NCBI GenBank assembly: GCA_964020975.1
Contig: OZ026630.1
Span: 23,900,739-23,964,738, forward strand
Source: Hermodice carunculata
Taxonomy: Eukaryota; Annelida; Polychaeta; Eunicida; Amphinomidae
Length of the DNA stretch: 64,000 nt
Reading direction: 5' to 3'
Part shown: positions 1-10,979 of the stretch, piece by piece
How the letters are laid out: every line of letters begins with the position of its first letter
How positions within the stretch are numbered: position 1 is the stretch's first letter
The notes under the pieces: model-generated
The model's input: only the letters and a program-made list of their open reading frames with translations
The model's database searches: none
What the model was told of the DNA's origin: nothing
Made by a program: the position numbers and the translations under genes

Positions 1-789
1 ACGAGATTTTTTACCATGGCCTATCTGTGCTTCCGTACCCCCCCCCCCCAAAAAAAAAAACGTTTTAAGCACGCACTTGACCTGGATAGATTTTAGTTTG
101 GCACTTGAACAATATACATGGGCACATAATACATATCGGCAAGAGTTGAACTATGTTCGATGATATAATGTGTATGACCTATAAAGTTTCCTTGTGCTTC
201 TATAATATAGTTTTAATCAAGTTATCTGTTTTTCATTGGTTTCATTTTGTCAAAGAGTAGTAGGCTTCAAGATCCACGGATTTTTGGAAAGAGGTACAAT
301 TTTCACAAATAGATCCATTTAACGACTCTGTCTTATTTTGGCAGTCGGTTTCTCATGTTTGTTAGTCATGTGATAATCATTTGTTAAAACTGACAACTTT
401 GTTGTATCATTTCTGTGTATAACGAGTGTCTTGAGCACTGTGTATATGTGGATATTCACTTTTGGACAAACTACAATGTTATTGAATCATTTATAGTATG
501 TCAATAAGGTTATCATACTAAAATCATCTAATGAAAGGTGTTTTATAATATTGATTTGCAGGTTCTCTCACTGGCAAGGGAGAGAAATAGATGGATGTGC
601 CTGAATACGTACGTATCAACACTGAATATTAGGCAAAGAAGAACCGTGTGATAGTTTCTCTGTTCGATGTGTCACCGTGATCCTCTGACACTAAAGGAAG
701 ATGCAGATGTATTTTTTAACAAAGTTTATCCAATGTGACGTGGAGGAAACGCTCTGTGTCAGGACCATACAGGAGAAATCACCATAAAA
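1..789. other. Upstream region of the B-box/NHL gene
   Basis: No coding signal was seen on either strand. A C-run followed by an A-run lies at about 40-60. A possible splice acceptor (tttgcag) at about 556-562 could start a 5' UTR exon that runs into the coding exon at 790. In the frame of the ATG at 790 there is a stop at 736-738 and no other Met between them. Acceptor-like AGs at 761-762 and 770-772 leave open an upstream coding exon. Confidence 0.4.
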
Positions 790-2682
790 ATGTGCAGTAA
801 GTGCACAACAAAAGATAGGTACACACCTACTCTGATGTTTTGCAAAAACTGTGAAGAATTCCTCTGTGGGGGTTGTGTGGACATTCATGGTAACTCGGAA
901 CGTACACTCTCACATCACGTTGTAAAGTCGGGTGATGTTAAAATGAAATTGAAACAAAACACAGAGATGTCTACAGAACCCTTCGAATATAAAAGCTTTT
1001 TAAAGAAGACAATAGGTCCATGTACGCTCCATCCCACAAAAATGACGGCCTCTTGTTGTAGAGAGTGCTTGGAGTTACTTTGTGTTGACTGCACTTTGGA
1101 TATTATAAACAATCCTTCGTCTGTTCACAGGAACCATACTATCGTCGAGTTAGAGACAGGAATTGCAGATGGTGTGAAGTACGCAAATGAATGTACAAAG
1201 ACCATCCAAAATGAGATGCAGACATGGACAAACCTTTTGACAGATATAGAAGACACTCTGGATAATATGACCAATTATGCCAAATACCTGGAGGAAGAGA
1301 TATGTGTGTATGCCGATGCTTTAAATGTTGCTATTGCCCAGAGCAAAGAAACTTGCTTGAAGAAGCTTCGAGCATGTTATCGTGAGAAGTGCAGCAAGTT
1401 CATACCGGTTCGAGACGCTGTTGCCTCAAGAAGACAAGGGTTAAGAAACACCCTCACCCAAATCCAAGATATCACTGATAAGTTATTAGTTGGAGATACA
1501 CACGTATTAAGGGAACTTAAAACTATTGATACACAGTTCGTAGTAAGTGAACATGATTTAATTCAGAGGAAAAGTTGCATGCAAGGTATTACAAATGATC
1601 ATTATCAGAGGCAACTAGATGCAAATAAAACACATTTAAAGTTGCATGATAAGGCAATATTAGAACATCTAAAGAACTACTTCGGACGCGTCCAGTTTGA
1701 ACAGGAGGTGAAAAATATTGAAATGGTTTCTCATAAGCGCGTCATATCACCATCCCACTTTAGTACTGAAGGGAAACTAACGCCTGCTCAGGCACCACAT
1801 AAACATCTTGTCGACTCCACACTAAAGTCACAGAAATCCTCAATAAATGTCACGGAAATCAACAACTTCCGAATTTATGGAGTTGACATCATTGGTGTTG
1901 CTGTGGCGCAAAGCGGCGAATATATATTAGCAGATTCTGAGCAGAATACAATTTTTGTATTCGACAATTGCGGACATTTTGTCAGAAAACTCGACTCATT
2001 CGGAGATGTATTTGATGTAGCAGTAAGTAATTCTGGAGACATAATAGTAGCTGATGGTCAAAATGGTCTCCGAGTAACCGATCTTTCTGGACGCATACAT
2101 CACAAACGCGACGCCAACGGATTTTTCACTTGTTGCAGTGCGGTCGCAGTCAATAGCATGGGACAAATTGTAGCAGCGGACCGGGATGAACAAAAAGTGT
2201 ATGTTCTGTCTTCTCCACCCGAAATGAAAGTGATCAAAACTCTTTATAAAGCAGACGGCAGGATGCAAAAATATTTTATCGAACCACAGTATGTAGCAAT
2301 AAATAAGCTGAATGAAGACATTATTGTCACTGATACCATGTGGAAAACTATCAAGGTATTTTCACGGGATGGAAGATTCCTTTTTAACATTGGACGCAGT
2401 TTTGATGGCAAAAGGTTTAAGGACCCACTAATGGCTTGCGTAAGCAAGGACGGCAACGTATTCATAGCAGATGACGAGCTTAAAGAAATTGCCGTGTTTT
2501 GGTCATATGGAAAACTTTTGTGTTGTCTGTCATACCAGATACTGGGAAATTTCAGTCTGCGACCTGCCTTCATAGAGGTGAACAACAAAGGACAGTTAGT
2601 GGTAGCAAACAAGAAAGGTTTCGTCAGGATTTATGATTATACAATCTCCCAAGGCAATAATCAACATGATATGAAGGTTTAA
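790..2682 (+). CDS. B-box / coiled-coil / NHL-propeller protein (TRIM2/3/71-like, no RING)
   Basis: 630 codons in one open exon. Residues 2-43 form a first B-box (Cys pairs 2/5, 18/21 and 26/29, then His42/His43). Residues 78-116 form a B-box2 with C78, H81, C90, C93, C98, C101, H113 and H116. Residues about 120-300 are charged and helical, as expected for a coiled coil. Residues about 355-625 hold roughly six NHL-like blades, with repeated patterns such as VAVAQSGEYILAD, VAVSNSGDIIVAD, VAVNSMGQIVAAD and VAINKLNEDIIVTD. This is the TRIM-NHL order without a RING, so ubiquitin-ligase activity is not expected from this exon alone. Such B-box/NHL proteins are greatly expanded in molluscs and other invertebrates; roles in RNA binding or innate immunity are suggested for relatives. 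An upstream RING exon cannot be excluded. The Met at 790 sits directly before the first zinc Cys and is the first in-frame Met after a stop. Confidence 0.85.
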   Translation: MCSKCTTKDRYTPTLMFCKNCEEFLCGGCVDIHGNSERTLSHHVVKSGDVKMKLKQNTEMSTEPFEYKSFLKKTIGPCTLHPTKMTASCCRECLELLCVDCTLDIINNPSSVHRNHTIVELETGIADGVKYANECTKTIQNEMQTWTNLLTDIEDTLDNMTNYAKYLEEEICVYADALNVAIAQSKETCLKKLRACYREKCSKFIPVRDAVASRRQGLRNTLTQIQDITDKLLVGDTHVLRELKTIDTQFVVSEHDLIQRKSCMQGITNDHYQRQLDANKTHLKLHDKAILEHLKNYFGRVQFEQEVKNIEMVSHKRVISPSHFSTEGKLTPAQAPHKHLVDSTLKSQKSSINVTEINNFRIYGVDIIGVAVAQSGEYILADSEQNTIFVFDNCGHFVRKLDSFGDVFDVAVSNSGDIIVADGQNGLRVTDLSGRIHHKRDANGFFTCCSAVAVNSMGQIVAADRDEQKVYVLSSPPEMKVIKTLYKADGRMQKYFIEPQYVAINKLNEDIIVTDTMWKTIKVFSRDGRFLFNIGRSFDGKRFKDPLMACVSKDGNVFIADDELKEIAVFWSYGKLLCCLSYQILGNFSLRPAFIEVNNKGQLVVANKKGFVRIYDYTISQGNNQHDMKV

Positions 2683-3888
2683 GCGCTGAAATATCTAGGC
2701 AACAGCAATGACATGTTATAGATCTCAGCAAACAAGAGTTGTTTACATAAATCTGACTGTGGACGCAAGTACCTGCCGTCGTATATCGTTGATTCACTTC
2801 TTTCAGCACCGTCGATACGCCATTAGAAGTCATGTCGTGCAATAAAAAACGGTCTTGTATTTTCCATATGGACGATGGAAGAACCGGAATGTGGGTTATA
2901 TCAGAGGTTTTGTTCAAATCACATGGAAGATTGAAAAACCGGAAAAAAGATTGTATTATGGTTTTGCACAAATACATTCAACATACATGTGAAGATCAAA
3001 CAATAATGCGAACCAATGCGACAAAATGCATTCTGTGCAGTTGTAGATGCATCCATTTTAATATAAAGCCTATGGACAGATCTAGGATGAAATAGAATAC
3101 TTTTCTATTTCAAATGATGGCCTGCGATCGTGAATTATGCCGACGAAAATATTCAATGACAGATTAAACAAGATATATATTTAATGGTAATTTCGACCGA
3201 AATATTTTTGTGGAATCCTTTATTTACAAGGAACAATTGTGGCTGGGTCACCTGAAAGCTGTAAGTTTATTTGGCAGTTAAGTGCAGATATTCACCAGTC
3301 AATGGGAAGAAGTTTGCGGAGACACATCCACTGCAGAAACGTCTATATGGCCTACGTTCTTTCTCCGTAGTTTCATGGCACTTCTCACACTATACTCACG
3401 ACTGGAGCACACTTTAGGTCACTTAAAACGTTGCTGGTGTTCCAAAGTGGGTGTGCATGAAAGTACACACTTCTGCACTTCGTAGGGATGGTGTGTAGTT
3501 TTAAAGGACTTGCAAGGATATCCTTTTGTTGGTCCGTCAGGATCCAATTTGAATTGTAGACAGATAATAGCCATTCTGACTTTATCACCAGGTGTCCTTC
3601 ACTTTAAATATCCAATTCATACATTACCGACCATAAATTCCGTTCCACCTTCAAACAAAAGTAAAAGTTGGTAGTCCCAGTAGCTGAGAAGGAGGGGCCA
3701 TTGCCGAGTTGCGCAACCGTCCTAAACTATGTATTACATCTGTGCTTTAAAGATACGATCACTTAAATATTTTGCCATGCAATTCGAAGGAGGGGACGGA
3801 TTCCGGGTGTTTTTGCTATTTTCGTATTCTCCAAAACGATCGGTAGAATTTTCTTCAAACTCTGTGGAAAGTGCAGAGTCAAAAAGGC
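2683..3888. other. 3' flank of the B-box/NHL gene
   Basis: A candidate poly(A) signal AATAAA is at 2841-2846, about 160 bp after the stop codon. Beyond it I see no coding sequence or repeat structure. Short open frames here on both strands resemble no family. Confidence 0.4.
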
Positions 3889-4555
3889 CTCCAGAATTAT
3901 CTTCCTTAAAGACAATTTCTAAAAGTATTACTCCCTTTAAGATCATTCTTCAAGCATCCCATGCCTCCACGTGCGGACTTACATTTCACGCTCTGAGCCG
4001 TGTATGTCTTAAAGCCGGACGCGATTTTCAAGGTCTGGGGCATCAACGTCTTAAAGGCGGCACCGGCCTATTCAATGGCCAGATGGATCGCGTAGGAATA
4101 CCCATCTCATTTCTTTCAACATGGCGGCCTTTACTACGGCTAACCAACAACCAAATTGTGCCTTTCTTCAGGCGTCAAAAATGTTACAAGTGTTCAAAAT
4201 TATCAGTGAACTCTACGGCCCTTAAGAAAATGATACTAACTTTATTCTTAAACGGCCCTCTTGTGGGCTTCGTACGAAACACTAGAAGTACTTTTAGCGG
4301 GATCTTGTACACGGACGCCTTTATCATAGGCCAGGAATGTGTCTCCTGAAAGGTCAAAAATCAAACTTAATGGCGCAATATGTTGAAGACTCTTTAAGGA
4401 CTCAGTCTTCTTTAAGACAGCGTTAAAGCTTTTGGACTCCTTAAAGGTTGCCTTAAAGCTTTAGGATCATTAAAGACAACATTAGAAATGTTTGGATTCT
4501 TAAAGACGCCCGTTTATGATTTTGACTCCTTAAAGGCAGCCTTTAAGTTTCTCAA
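3889..4555 (+). repeat. Degenerate TTAAAG minisatellite (about 30-bp unit)
   Basis: The clearest part, 4388-4550, holds about five units of 28-34 bp. Each opens like GACTCCTTAAAG and usually carries a second TTAAAG, TTTAAG or TTAGAA before ending in a GCTTTTGG-like stretch. Looser units with TTAAAG or CTTTAAG continue upstream to about 3890. A 206-codon open frame across 3729-4349 is read out of this repeat and has no recognisable domain. Confidence 0.6.
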
Positions 4556-5095
4556 CATTGAATTCACGCAGGTGCGAAGATTTCATGCAGCAGAACGTAC
4601 CCTCAATTGATATCTACAAACTTTTTTTCACCAGGTGGCAATGCTCACACTGTCCTTGTTTAAACAATCTGTTAAATATTTCAATGATAAATAAGAGTAA
4701 TGCAGTGAATACAGCTGTAATTTTCATACTATCCTCCCCGGGAAAAAATGACAAAGAAGCAAATCAACAAATAAAACACTGACTCGCTCTCTCTAACGCC
4801 TTGTGGAGTGTGTCACCAATCCGCATCTTGTATGTTTGTCACCAAATACTGGGATATAATTTCTTTTTTTCCCAAAATTAAAAAAGCGTCATTTCTCTGT
4901 CCTTTGTATTTTTTGCTTGCAAAGTCATCTGAGCAGAGGCTATTCTCACAGTCTTCTTTTGCATTTTGCATCTTGTCTCTGAACTCTTTTTCGTGTTCTG
5001 TGTTTTGTGTTTTTGCAATTTTCCAAGCCAATGGTCAGAGGGAATTATCAATCCGTTTCACATGAAGGGGGATAAAACTAATCCGGAAAACTAAC
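4556..5095. other. No feature recognised
   Basis: AT-rich sequence with short T runs. No family similarity or repeat was seen on either strand. Confidence 0.3.
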
Positions 5096-5515
5096 GTAAG
5101 ATAACTTAACTAGTAAGCCTGGGAAAACTTTTGGAATCAATTTTAAAAGGCAGACTTGTCTTCAAAAATGCAATCTTCTTCCAGGATGATAAGTTTTAAG
5201 CTGCCTTCTGTGAAATTTCGCGTACTGTAGATAATGCGTGTATCTTGTATAGTCCTATTCAAAAGCAAAAACTCTTAGGTAACCCACTGTGCGTTTGTTT
5301 TGTAGATTTTACTAAAGCTTTTGATTTTGTGAACCGTGATGCACTGTTTTATAAGCTTAAACAACGCGGTGCAGGTGGCAAGGATTTCGTTGTCAAGAAC
5401 ATGCTTTAAACAGCTACAATGGAGGTTAGATGGCAAGGTATCCTGAGTGAGCCTTTTGAAAGTGAGTTCGGTTTGCTCCAAGGTGAGGTAATCAGCCCCA
5501 AGCTGTGTACTGAAT
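5096..5515 (+). mobile_element. LINE reverse-transcriptase fragment, 5' part
   Basis: Conceptual translation with several breaks gives LINE RT blocks. One block matches FVDFTKAFDFVNRDALFYKL (RT motif A region). It is followed by GILSEPFESEFGLLQGEVIS, which corresponds to the R-QG..SP block between motifs A and C. The next RT block (YADD) resumes at about 7115, so this copy was split. It is the same family as the copy at 36.2-39.3 kb, which carries the matching RSVDN and YADDLVLFSET blocks. The clade is not assigned. Confidence 0.7.
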
Positions 5516-7114
5516 TCTTAAGGACAGCTGAGACACAAAAAATAAATCCTACTTTAATCGATCCAAGTTCAAAATGTATTTGCGTTAGGATAATAAATCA
5601 TACATGTGTGTAATCGTCATACTGCAAACAATTTATGTATCCCGTGTTTTTGGGTGTCTGTAATGTTAATTGTTGAGAAAACAGTCGAAGGTTGACCGCA
5701 TACCATCCATCCCATAAATGTCGATATGAGTCACTGATTATTTTTGATAAAATTATAATTACACTTGCATCTTAATCCTGACATATTGGCAACAAAATTG
5801 ATCCTGCGATTTTTTATGTTTGGGTTAGTTTTTCTGTTATCCAGGATGTTCATTTTTTTTTCATTTCATAGAAAAAGAACGAAGCCATATTTTGAAAATC
5901 TCTGAATCGTTCTTGCAGTTCAGACATTACAGAATCAAAGGCCGTTAACTGGATTAAATTTCGCCCAGCCGTTTTCTTGGAACACCATTTCTAGGTGGGG
6001 TTATCGTCCTATTATTCCTTCCGAGAAAACGAGCTTCAAAGGCCTATGATACTGATCATTTGCCTGTGAAACAATACCGTTTGCTCAAGTTGAGCCAATA
6101 TTTGTACAAAACAGATTTTCCAACACCGTCCCTTAACATTCGGTGAGGTTGTCAATCAACTATTGGCCAATCACATGAATAAAAGACCCTTTGAAATACG
6201 GAAAACATTCATCAGTGATCTGTCAAACGGCGACAGCGACAATCTGGTTTCAAAGCGTGACGTCATGGAGGCGGGCCTTCGGGCCCCGTGATCTCAAGCC
6301 TGGCAACGAAAGCTGTGTTGCCTTGCTTCGGTGGGGCGGCGTCCGGGCCCTGAGCTTGTCATTATTTTGTAATTATTTGCTCAGTGAGTTTCATTTTTCT
6401 TTCCAACCTGAGTTTTGTATCGCTATAGAATGTTTTCTCTTGTGTTCACGTTTAGGCTTATTTCGATGAATTTACTTGTACTTTTATTTGCTCATCCATA
6501 GGGGTACGCTAAAATATCATTATGTACAGGGGTATTGTTGATTAAAGATCCATTCAATTTCGCATGCCTTTGGTGTGCAGGGCCACTGGGGTAATCCATC
6601 GCGGCATGGCATTGGGTGCTCTCGCCCTCCCCCCCCCCCCGTGAGACATCGTCTGGCGATTCCCACTGCTCCTGAACATTAATTCTTCCTTCATTTGAAC
6701 GAGCAAGAGAACTATGAAGTAAACCACTAAGGCTGTGACATGTTCGCATCATTTCCGTGTCTACAAATCAGATAGCAGGTCCATGCACAAACACACTTTT
6801 AGCATGCCGCCTGATTTCACAGCGCCGCCTTGATACCACTCTCGTTTTGCCATGGGCCGTTGCTACCTGTGGCCACATGACCGACTGTTAACTATGATCG
6901 ACGGGTGGCATTGTTCCGCTAGGCGGCTGGAAATCGAAAGAATGGCATAAACGTTCCTATGTCCACATGCCTGTGCGTGCGTTTTTTTTCGTTTTTTTGT
7001 TTTTGTTTTTTGTTTATATTTCTACTGAAGTTAAGAGCTTGAAATTTTGCTAACTTATAGAAGGAACATTGGTTAAAATCTCAAAAATTGCCCATGTAAA
7101 GGTTTTTGGTGTTT
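5516..7114. mobile_element. 1.6-kb block interrupting the LINE copy
   Basis: The flanking LINE pieces are adjacent parts of one RT domain, so this block is an insertion or a rearranged segment. It contains a GC-rich patch at about 6260-6360, a C-run at about 6640 and T-runs at about 6985-7010. No protein family or terminal repeats could be recognised. Short similar strings at the junctions (TTCTTAAG and TTCTCATTAAG) may be a decayed target duplication. Confidence 0.4.
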
Positions 7115-7460
7115 TACTTCTCATTAAGTGACAATGGGCAATCCTTCGATGGAGATTGCGGACTGTTCCGGCAAGACTGGCTTCTTTACTATTTACTATA
7201 TGCAGACGATCTTGCCCTTTTTGCAGAGACACCTGATAAGCTGCAAAGACAACTAGATTGTCTCTTTGTCTATTCTAGACAATGGCACCTAATTGTAAAC
7301 CTAATTCTTTACTGCAAGATAACGGAATATGACGACCGCTTTCCGGATGAAATCTTTCAACCGGGGTTTTGGTTATGCTGTTGAACTTTCACGGAACACG
7401 TTGGCTATGCAGCTATGCCATGCTCTTTCCCGGCCCAAGTTAACCCTTCACTGCAGACTA
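7115..7460 (+). mobile_element. LINE reverse-transcriptase fragment, YADD part
   Basis: An open stretch encodes YLLYADDLALFAETPDKLQ, RT motif C (YADD), followed by a QLD..F.YS..WHL.VN block typical of LINE RTs. It continues the copy that begins at 5096. After about 7390 the protein similarity fades. Confidence 0.7.
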
Positions 7461-7692
7461 GTTGAAATAGACTACTGTGTTTATGTTGACTTTACTGCGA
7501 AACGGCACACGACGGCCATTTCTTGGTGAGATCTTTCAGCCAGGGCCGATCAATGTTTATTAGGGAAGGGCGGCTTGAAACTTTTTTTTTTTATCTTTTT
7601 ATTTTATGTTACATACAAATTGCTTAGGGTTGGGACTCGGGCCTTTTCAGTGGGGTCGGTCGGGTTATTGGAAGCACACCCCCACCCCCCAT

Positions 7693-7694
<2 letters not shown>

Positions 7695-7772
<78 letters not shown>

Positions 7773-7785
7773 GTATATATATATT
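7695..7785 (+). repeat. Compound microsatellite (CA)n(TACA)n(TA)n
   Basis: About 21 CA units run into TACA units and a short TA tract. His/Thr-rich open frames here are artefacts of the repeat. Confidence 0.97.
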
Positions 7786-8650
7786 AGGCCCTAGATGACA
7801 TTCGTCGAAACATGACAGTTATGTTTAAAATGGATGTTCTTTCCCCTTTTGCACATTACCTCTTTTGACGTCAGTTGAATTTGTTACCTGGGTCGAAGGC
7901 ACTTGTAAATGGTTAAAGAATAACAATATACGTTGATAAATGTGGCAATAGTTCAAATGAGAAAGTTCCACAGATGATACAGGCAACAATGAAGTAATAT
8001 TTGAACAAATCTGCAGCATTAGATAAATAGTGCATAGTTATCTCAATGACATAGGAACCAGTCATTGTCTTGACGCTGAAGGTTACAGATTGTACTTTGA
8101 ACTTTGACTGAAATATAAATGAATAAATGAAACTCAACGGTCATCATTTGCCTGATATGTTGCACCTATATTCATTGCATCTTTGAATGATGCAAAGACC
8201 GAACATATGTGGCTGTACTTCGGTGCCACAGTATGTTTTACCTTAAGAAAGACACGATAAACCCTGAATGGAAGAAAGCAAACATTTCAGGAGGGAGTTA
8301 GGCTTTGGGAGCCACAGATCACGGTGTTGCGAGAATTACGATGTCCAGTTCTCGTCAAGGTCTCTTGTTTGCATTTCCGCATGTGCGCCTTTCTAATTCA
8401 AGTGGCCCTCTTGGTACGGCGGCAGTTTTTGTGCCCTGAGTCAGTTCGCAGAGAGGTAGAGCAAATGGTTACATTTCCAATAGTCTTCATCTTCTGTCTC
8501 CGCCCGTTAGATTTGTGTAACATAAGTGTCGATTTTTTAGTGTTTAACTACAGTTGTTGTAAATTCTGCTCCGTGTCATTCTTGAAAGAGCAAATCATCA
8601 ATTTGTAGTAATTTGAATAACAATATTTAAGTTTTGAAAGAATTTGCGGA
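7786..8650. other. Left host flank of the DIRS element, no gene seen
   Basis: AT-rich non-coding sequence. A 94-codon open frame at 8324-8608 has no recognisable family. The element boundary is placed at 8651. Confidence 0.3.
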
Positions 8651-8691
8651 GACGCAATATTTGAAGTAATATTAGTATTAATAAGTACACT
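8651..8691. repeat. Downstream terminal extension of the DIRS element
   Basis: 41 bp lying outside the inverted repeat proper. It is complementary to the first half of the internal complementary region at 8932-8988, which places the element end at about 8651. Confidence 0.75.
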
Positions 8692-8872
8692 TACCTCTGA
8701 ACCACCATTGCCAAGACCTCTGTGTCTGGGCGTGAGGCCCAACGAGATGAGAAGCTTGTCTGCTCACTCTTGATCAAAACCTGATGGTCCTGTGGCGCCA
8801 TCTCTTGGTCCATGTGGAACTAATGGTGACGTCATTGTACACATGCACCCCGTATCTTCCTTCCTTTTTTGG
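8692..8872. repeat. DIRS inverted terminal repeat, downstream copy
   Basis: Reverse complement of 20503-20684. In the best-aligned 168 bp I count about 10 mismatches. The shared core includes ACCACCATTGCCAAGACCTC and GGCGCCATCTCTTGGTCCAT. Confidence 0.92.
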
Positions 8873-8931
8873 CCAGGGGTCAGTGACAATAACTTGAAAG
8901 AGGAAAGCTGGGATGGTTGGGTGGGCTTCTC

Positions 8932-9024
8932 TGGTGGTTGAGAGGAAAGTGTACTTATTAATACTTATATTACTTCAAATATTGCGTCTTAATTACGTAA
9001 CATTACCTCTCAACCACCATTGCT
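8932..9024. repeat. DIRS internal complementary region
   Basis: 8932-8988 is the reverse complement of 8651-8707 (about 3 mismatches in 57). The following 8989-9024 is the reverse complement of about 20662-20697 (few mismatches). The two outer ends of the element are therefore found joined here. DIRS elements are known to use such a region as the template for joining the ends of a circular intermediate. Confidence 0.85.
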
Positions 9025-9559
9025 GATATACAAACGTACTGGTGGGGGGTAATCGCCACGGCTACACTGACCTCTTAACCACGGGACTGACAGCCTGGGG
9101 GCAAGCCATTGGTCCGAGTGAGGAGGCAACGTCTGAAGGGAAAACCCCAGAGCCTCGTGGGGATGTGGCTGCCGACAGCAGAATCTGGCTGAACCGGAAA
9201 CCCTCCTAACCTAACCCCTGGTGCCTCCCCTGCCAACCTGACTACTGCTCCCCTCGTGGGTAAGGGTAATCTGTTTCAAGATCCATCGGTCCAGGAGCTG
9301 TAACAGGACCTAGTCTTGAAACCAGGCCGGGGGTGGGTGGGGTGGGGAGGGGTGGTTAAGGTTCCCTGAGTGGCAAGTGAAATCTACCAGCAACAAGCCG
9401 GGAAATCAGTAGCTGCCTGAAACTGTCCGAGATTAGGTCTACTAGGCTTGAAGCCCTACAAGGCCCACTAAGAAATGCGCCGACCTATCGGTGAGTCAGA
9501 TGCAAACACGTAAGCATGCCTGCAGAATGCTTGTGACAGGTCAGATGGGATTGGACAGG

Positions 9560-10500
9560 CCTAATGGATGAGTATCGAAACCTATGCAAAGGAGCTGGTT
9601 ATGCCTGCAAAGGCGAACATGCCATCCTCGAGCACAGTCATGTCATGCAAGTAGTGCTCAGGGAAAGTCGTAGACGATCGTCAGCGGCAGGCCTGCAGAA
9701 TGTCGACAATTGCAATGTTCCGCAGGGTATGCCAGGATGCATTGAAGGCTCTTACCTCGTGAGCTTTAACCAAGACTAGCTGTAGGGCACCAGGACTGTC
9801 CATCGCTGTCTCGTAGGCCTCAAGGATCGTCTGCCTAATCCACGATGAAATCGTATTTCGGCAGACTTGCTCCTTCCGTGGATTACTAAGAGGTAGAAGA
9901 AGGGCATGCCTCCGTCCTCTGAGCCCATCCATGCAAGCAAGATACCAGTGAAGAGCTCTCACTGGGCAGAGGGCTCTCTCCACAAGAGGGAGTCCAAGTC
10001 CATCGCACATAGGGTGAAACCCTTAAAGGCCATAGTTGGATCTCGAGCCACTTGGTTCTTTGCAAGGAAGCCCAAATGAGCCTTCAGTGTCACCTAGGAG
10101 TGGCCAGGTGACCATTGAAGACGGTCATGCGAGTGTTAATAAGAAACATGTCTTCCACATCCAACATTTGAGAGACACCCTATTGGGGTCCTCAAGGCAC
10201 TTAAAGGGCCACTTCTTCAACATAACTAAAATCAGGGGCAAGTCACACCAGGGTAGGACTTGACGCATCGCTGGCCTGTTGGTGTAGAAGGACGCAATGA
10301 GTGGGGACAGATAAGGATCCCTACCAATGCATACATCGAGGACTTTGGCAAGGGTTGAGGAAATGGCTGATCGAAAACCCTCAACTATTCTCAAGCTCTT
10401 GCCTAATACTTCCCATTGAAAAAACAGGAAGTCAGCAATGTCTGCAATAAGCGGAGCCCAAGGGTGAATTTGCCTACTGGTGCACCAGTTGGAAAACACC
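9560..10500 (-). mobile_element. DIRS part: tyrosine-recombinase region (fossil)
   Basis: The minus-strand translation near 9690-9790 shows a KAHEVRAFNASW-type block. This matches the conserved H-x-x-R (HDVRA-like) box of the DIRS recombinase, and an upstream block (ALHWYLACMDGLRG) also fits the family. The region is degenerate. Confidence 0.7.
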
Positions 10501-10979
10501 CTCCACAGAGTGGAGTAAACAGTCAGAGAAGAAGATTGTAGCCACCCTCAGGCGATTCTATCTGTGACCGTCTCTGAGAAGCCTCTGTTGTGGATGTGCT
10601 GTGAGATAACCGCCAAGTGTGGAGGTTTAGCACTTGAGGGTTCCGATGGAACGTACTCTTCTGCGGTTGCACAAGAATCTTCGGCCATGGGGGTAGCAGT
10701 TGGGGAGGCTCGACGCTCAATTCCAGCAGGTCTATCCAGCAATCGCTCCGCGGCTGCCATGGGGCCACCAGGATCAGATTGCAATTGTGGGATCGAACCT
10801 TGCGCGATACCCTCTAATGCATCTGACAAAGAGGAAAGGCGTATGCCCACAGATTGCTCCAGTCCATTGCCAGAGCATCCACTGCCAGGGCTTGTGGATC
10901 TAGGACAGGTGAGAGTACACAGGTAGTTTGTGGTTCTTGTGAGTCGCAAACAGATCCATGTGGGGGGTTCCCCATCTCG

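Noticed and set aside
3729-4349. 206-codon open frame
   Set aside because: Read out of a degenerate minisatellite; no domain and no codon bias.
7575-7794. His/Thr-rich open frames
   Set aside because: Translation of the CA/TACA microsatellite.
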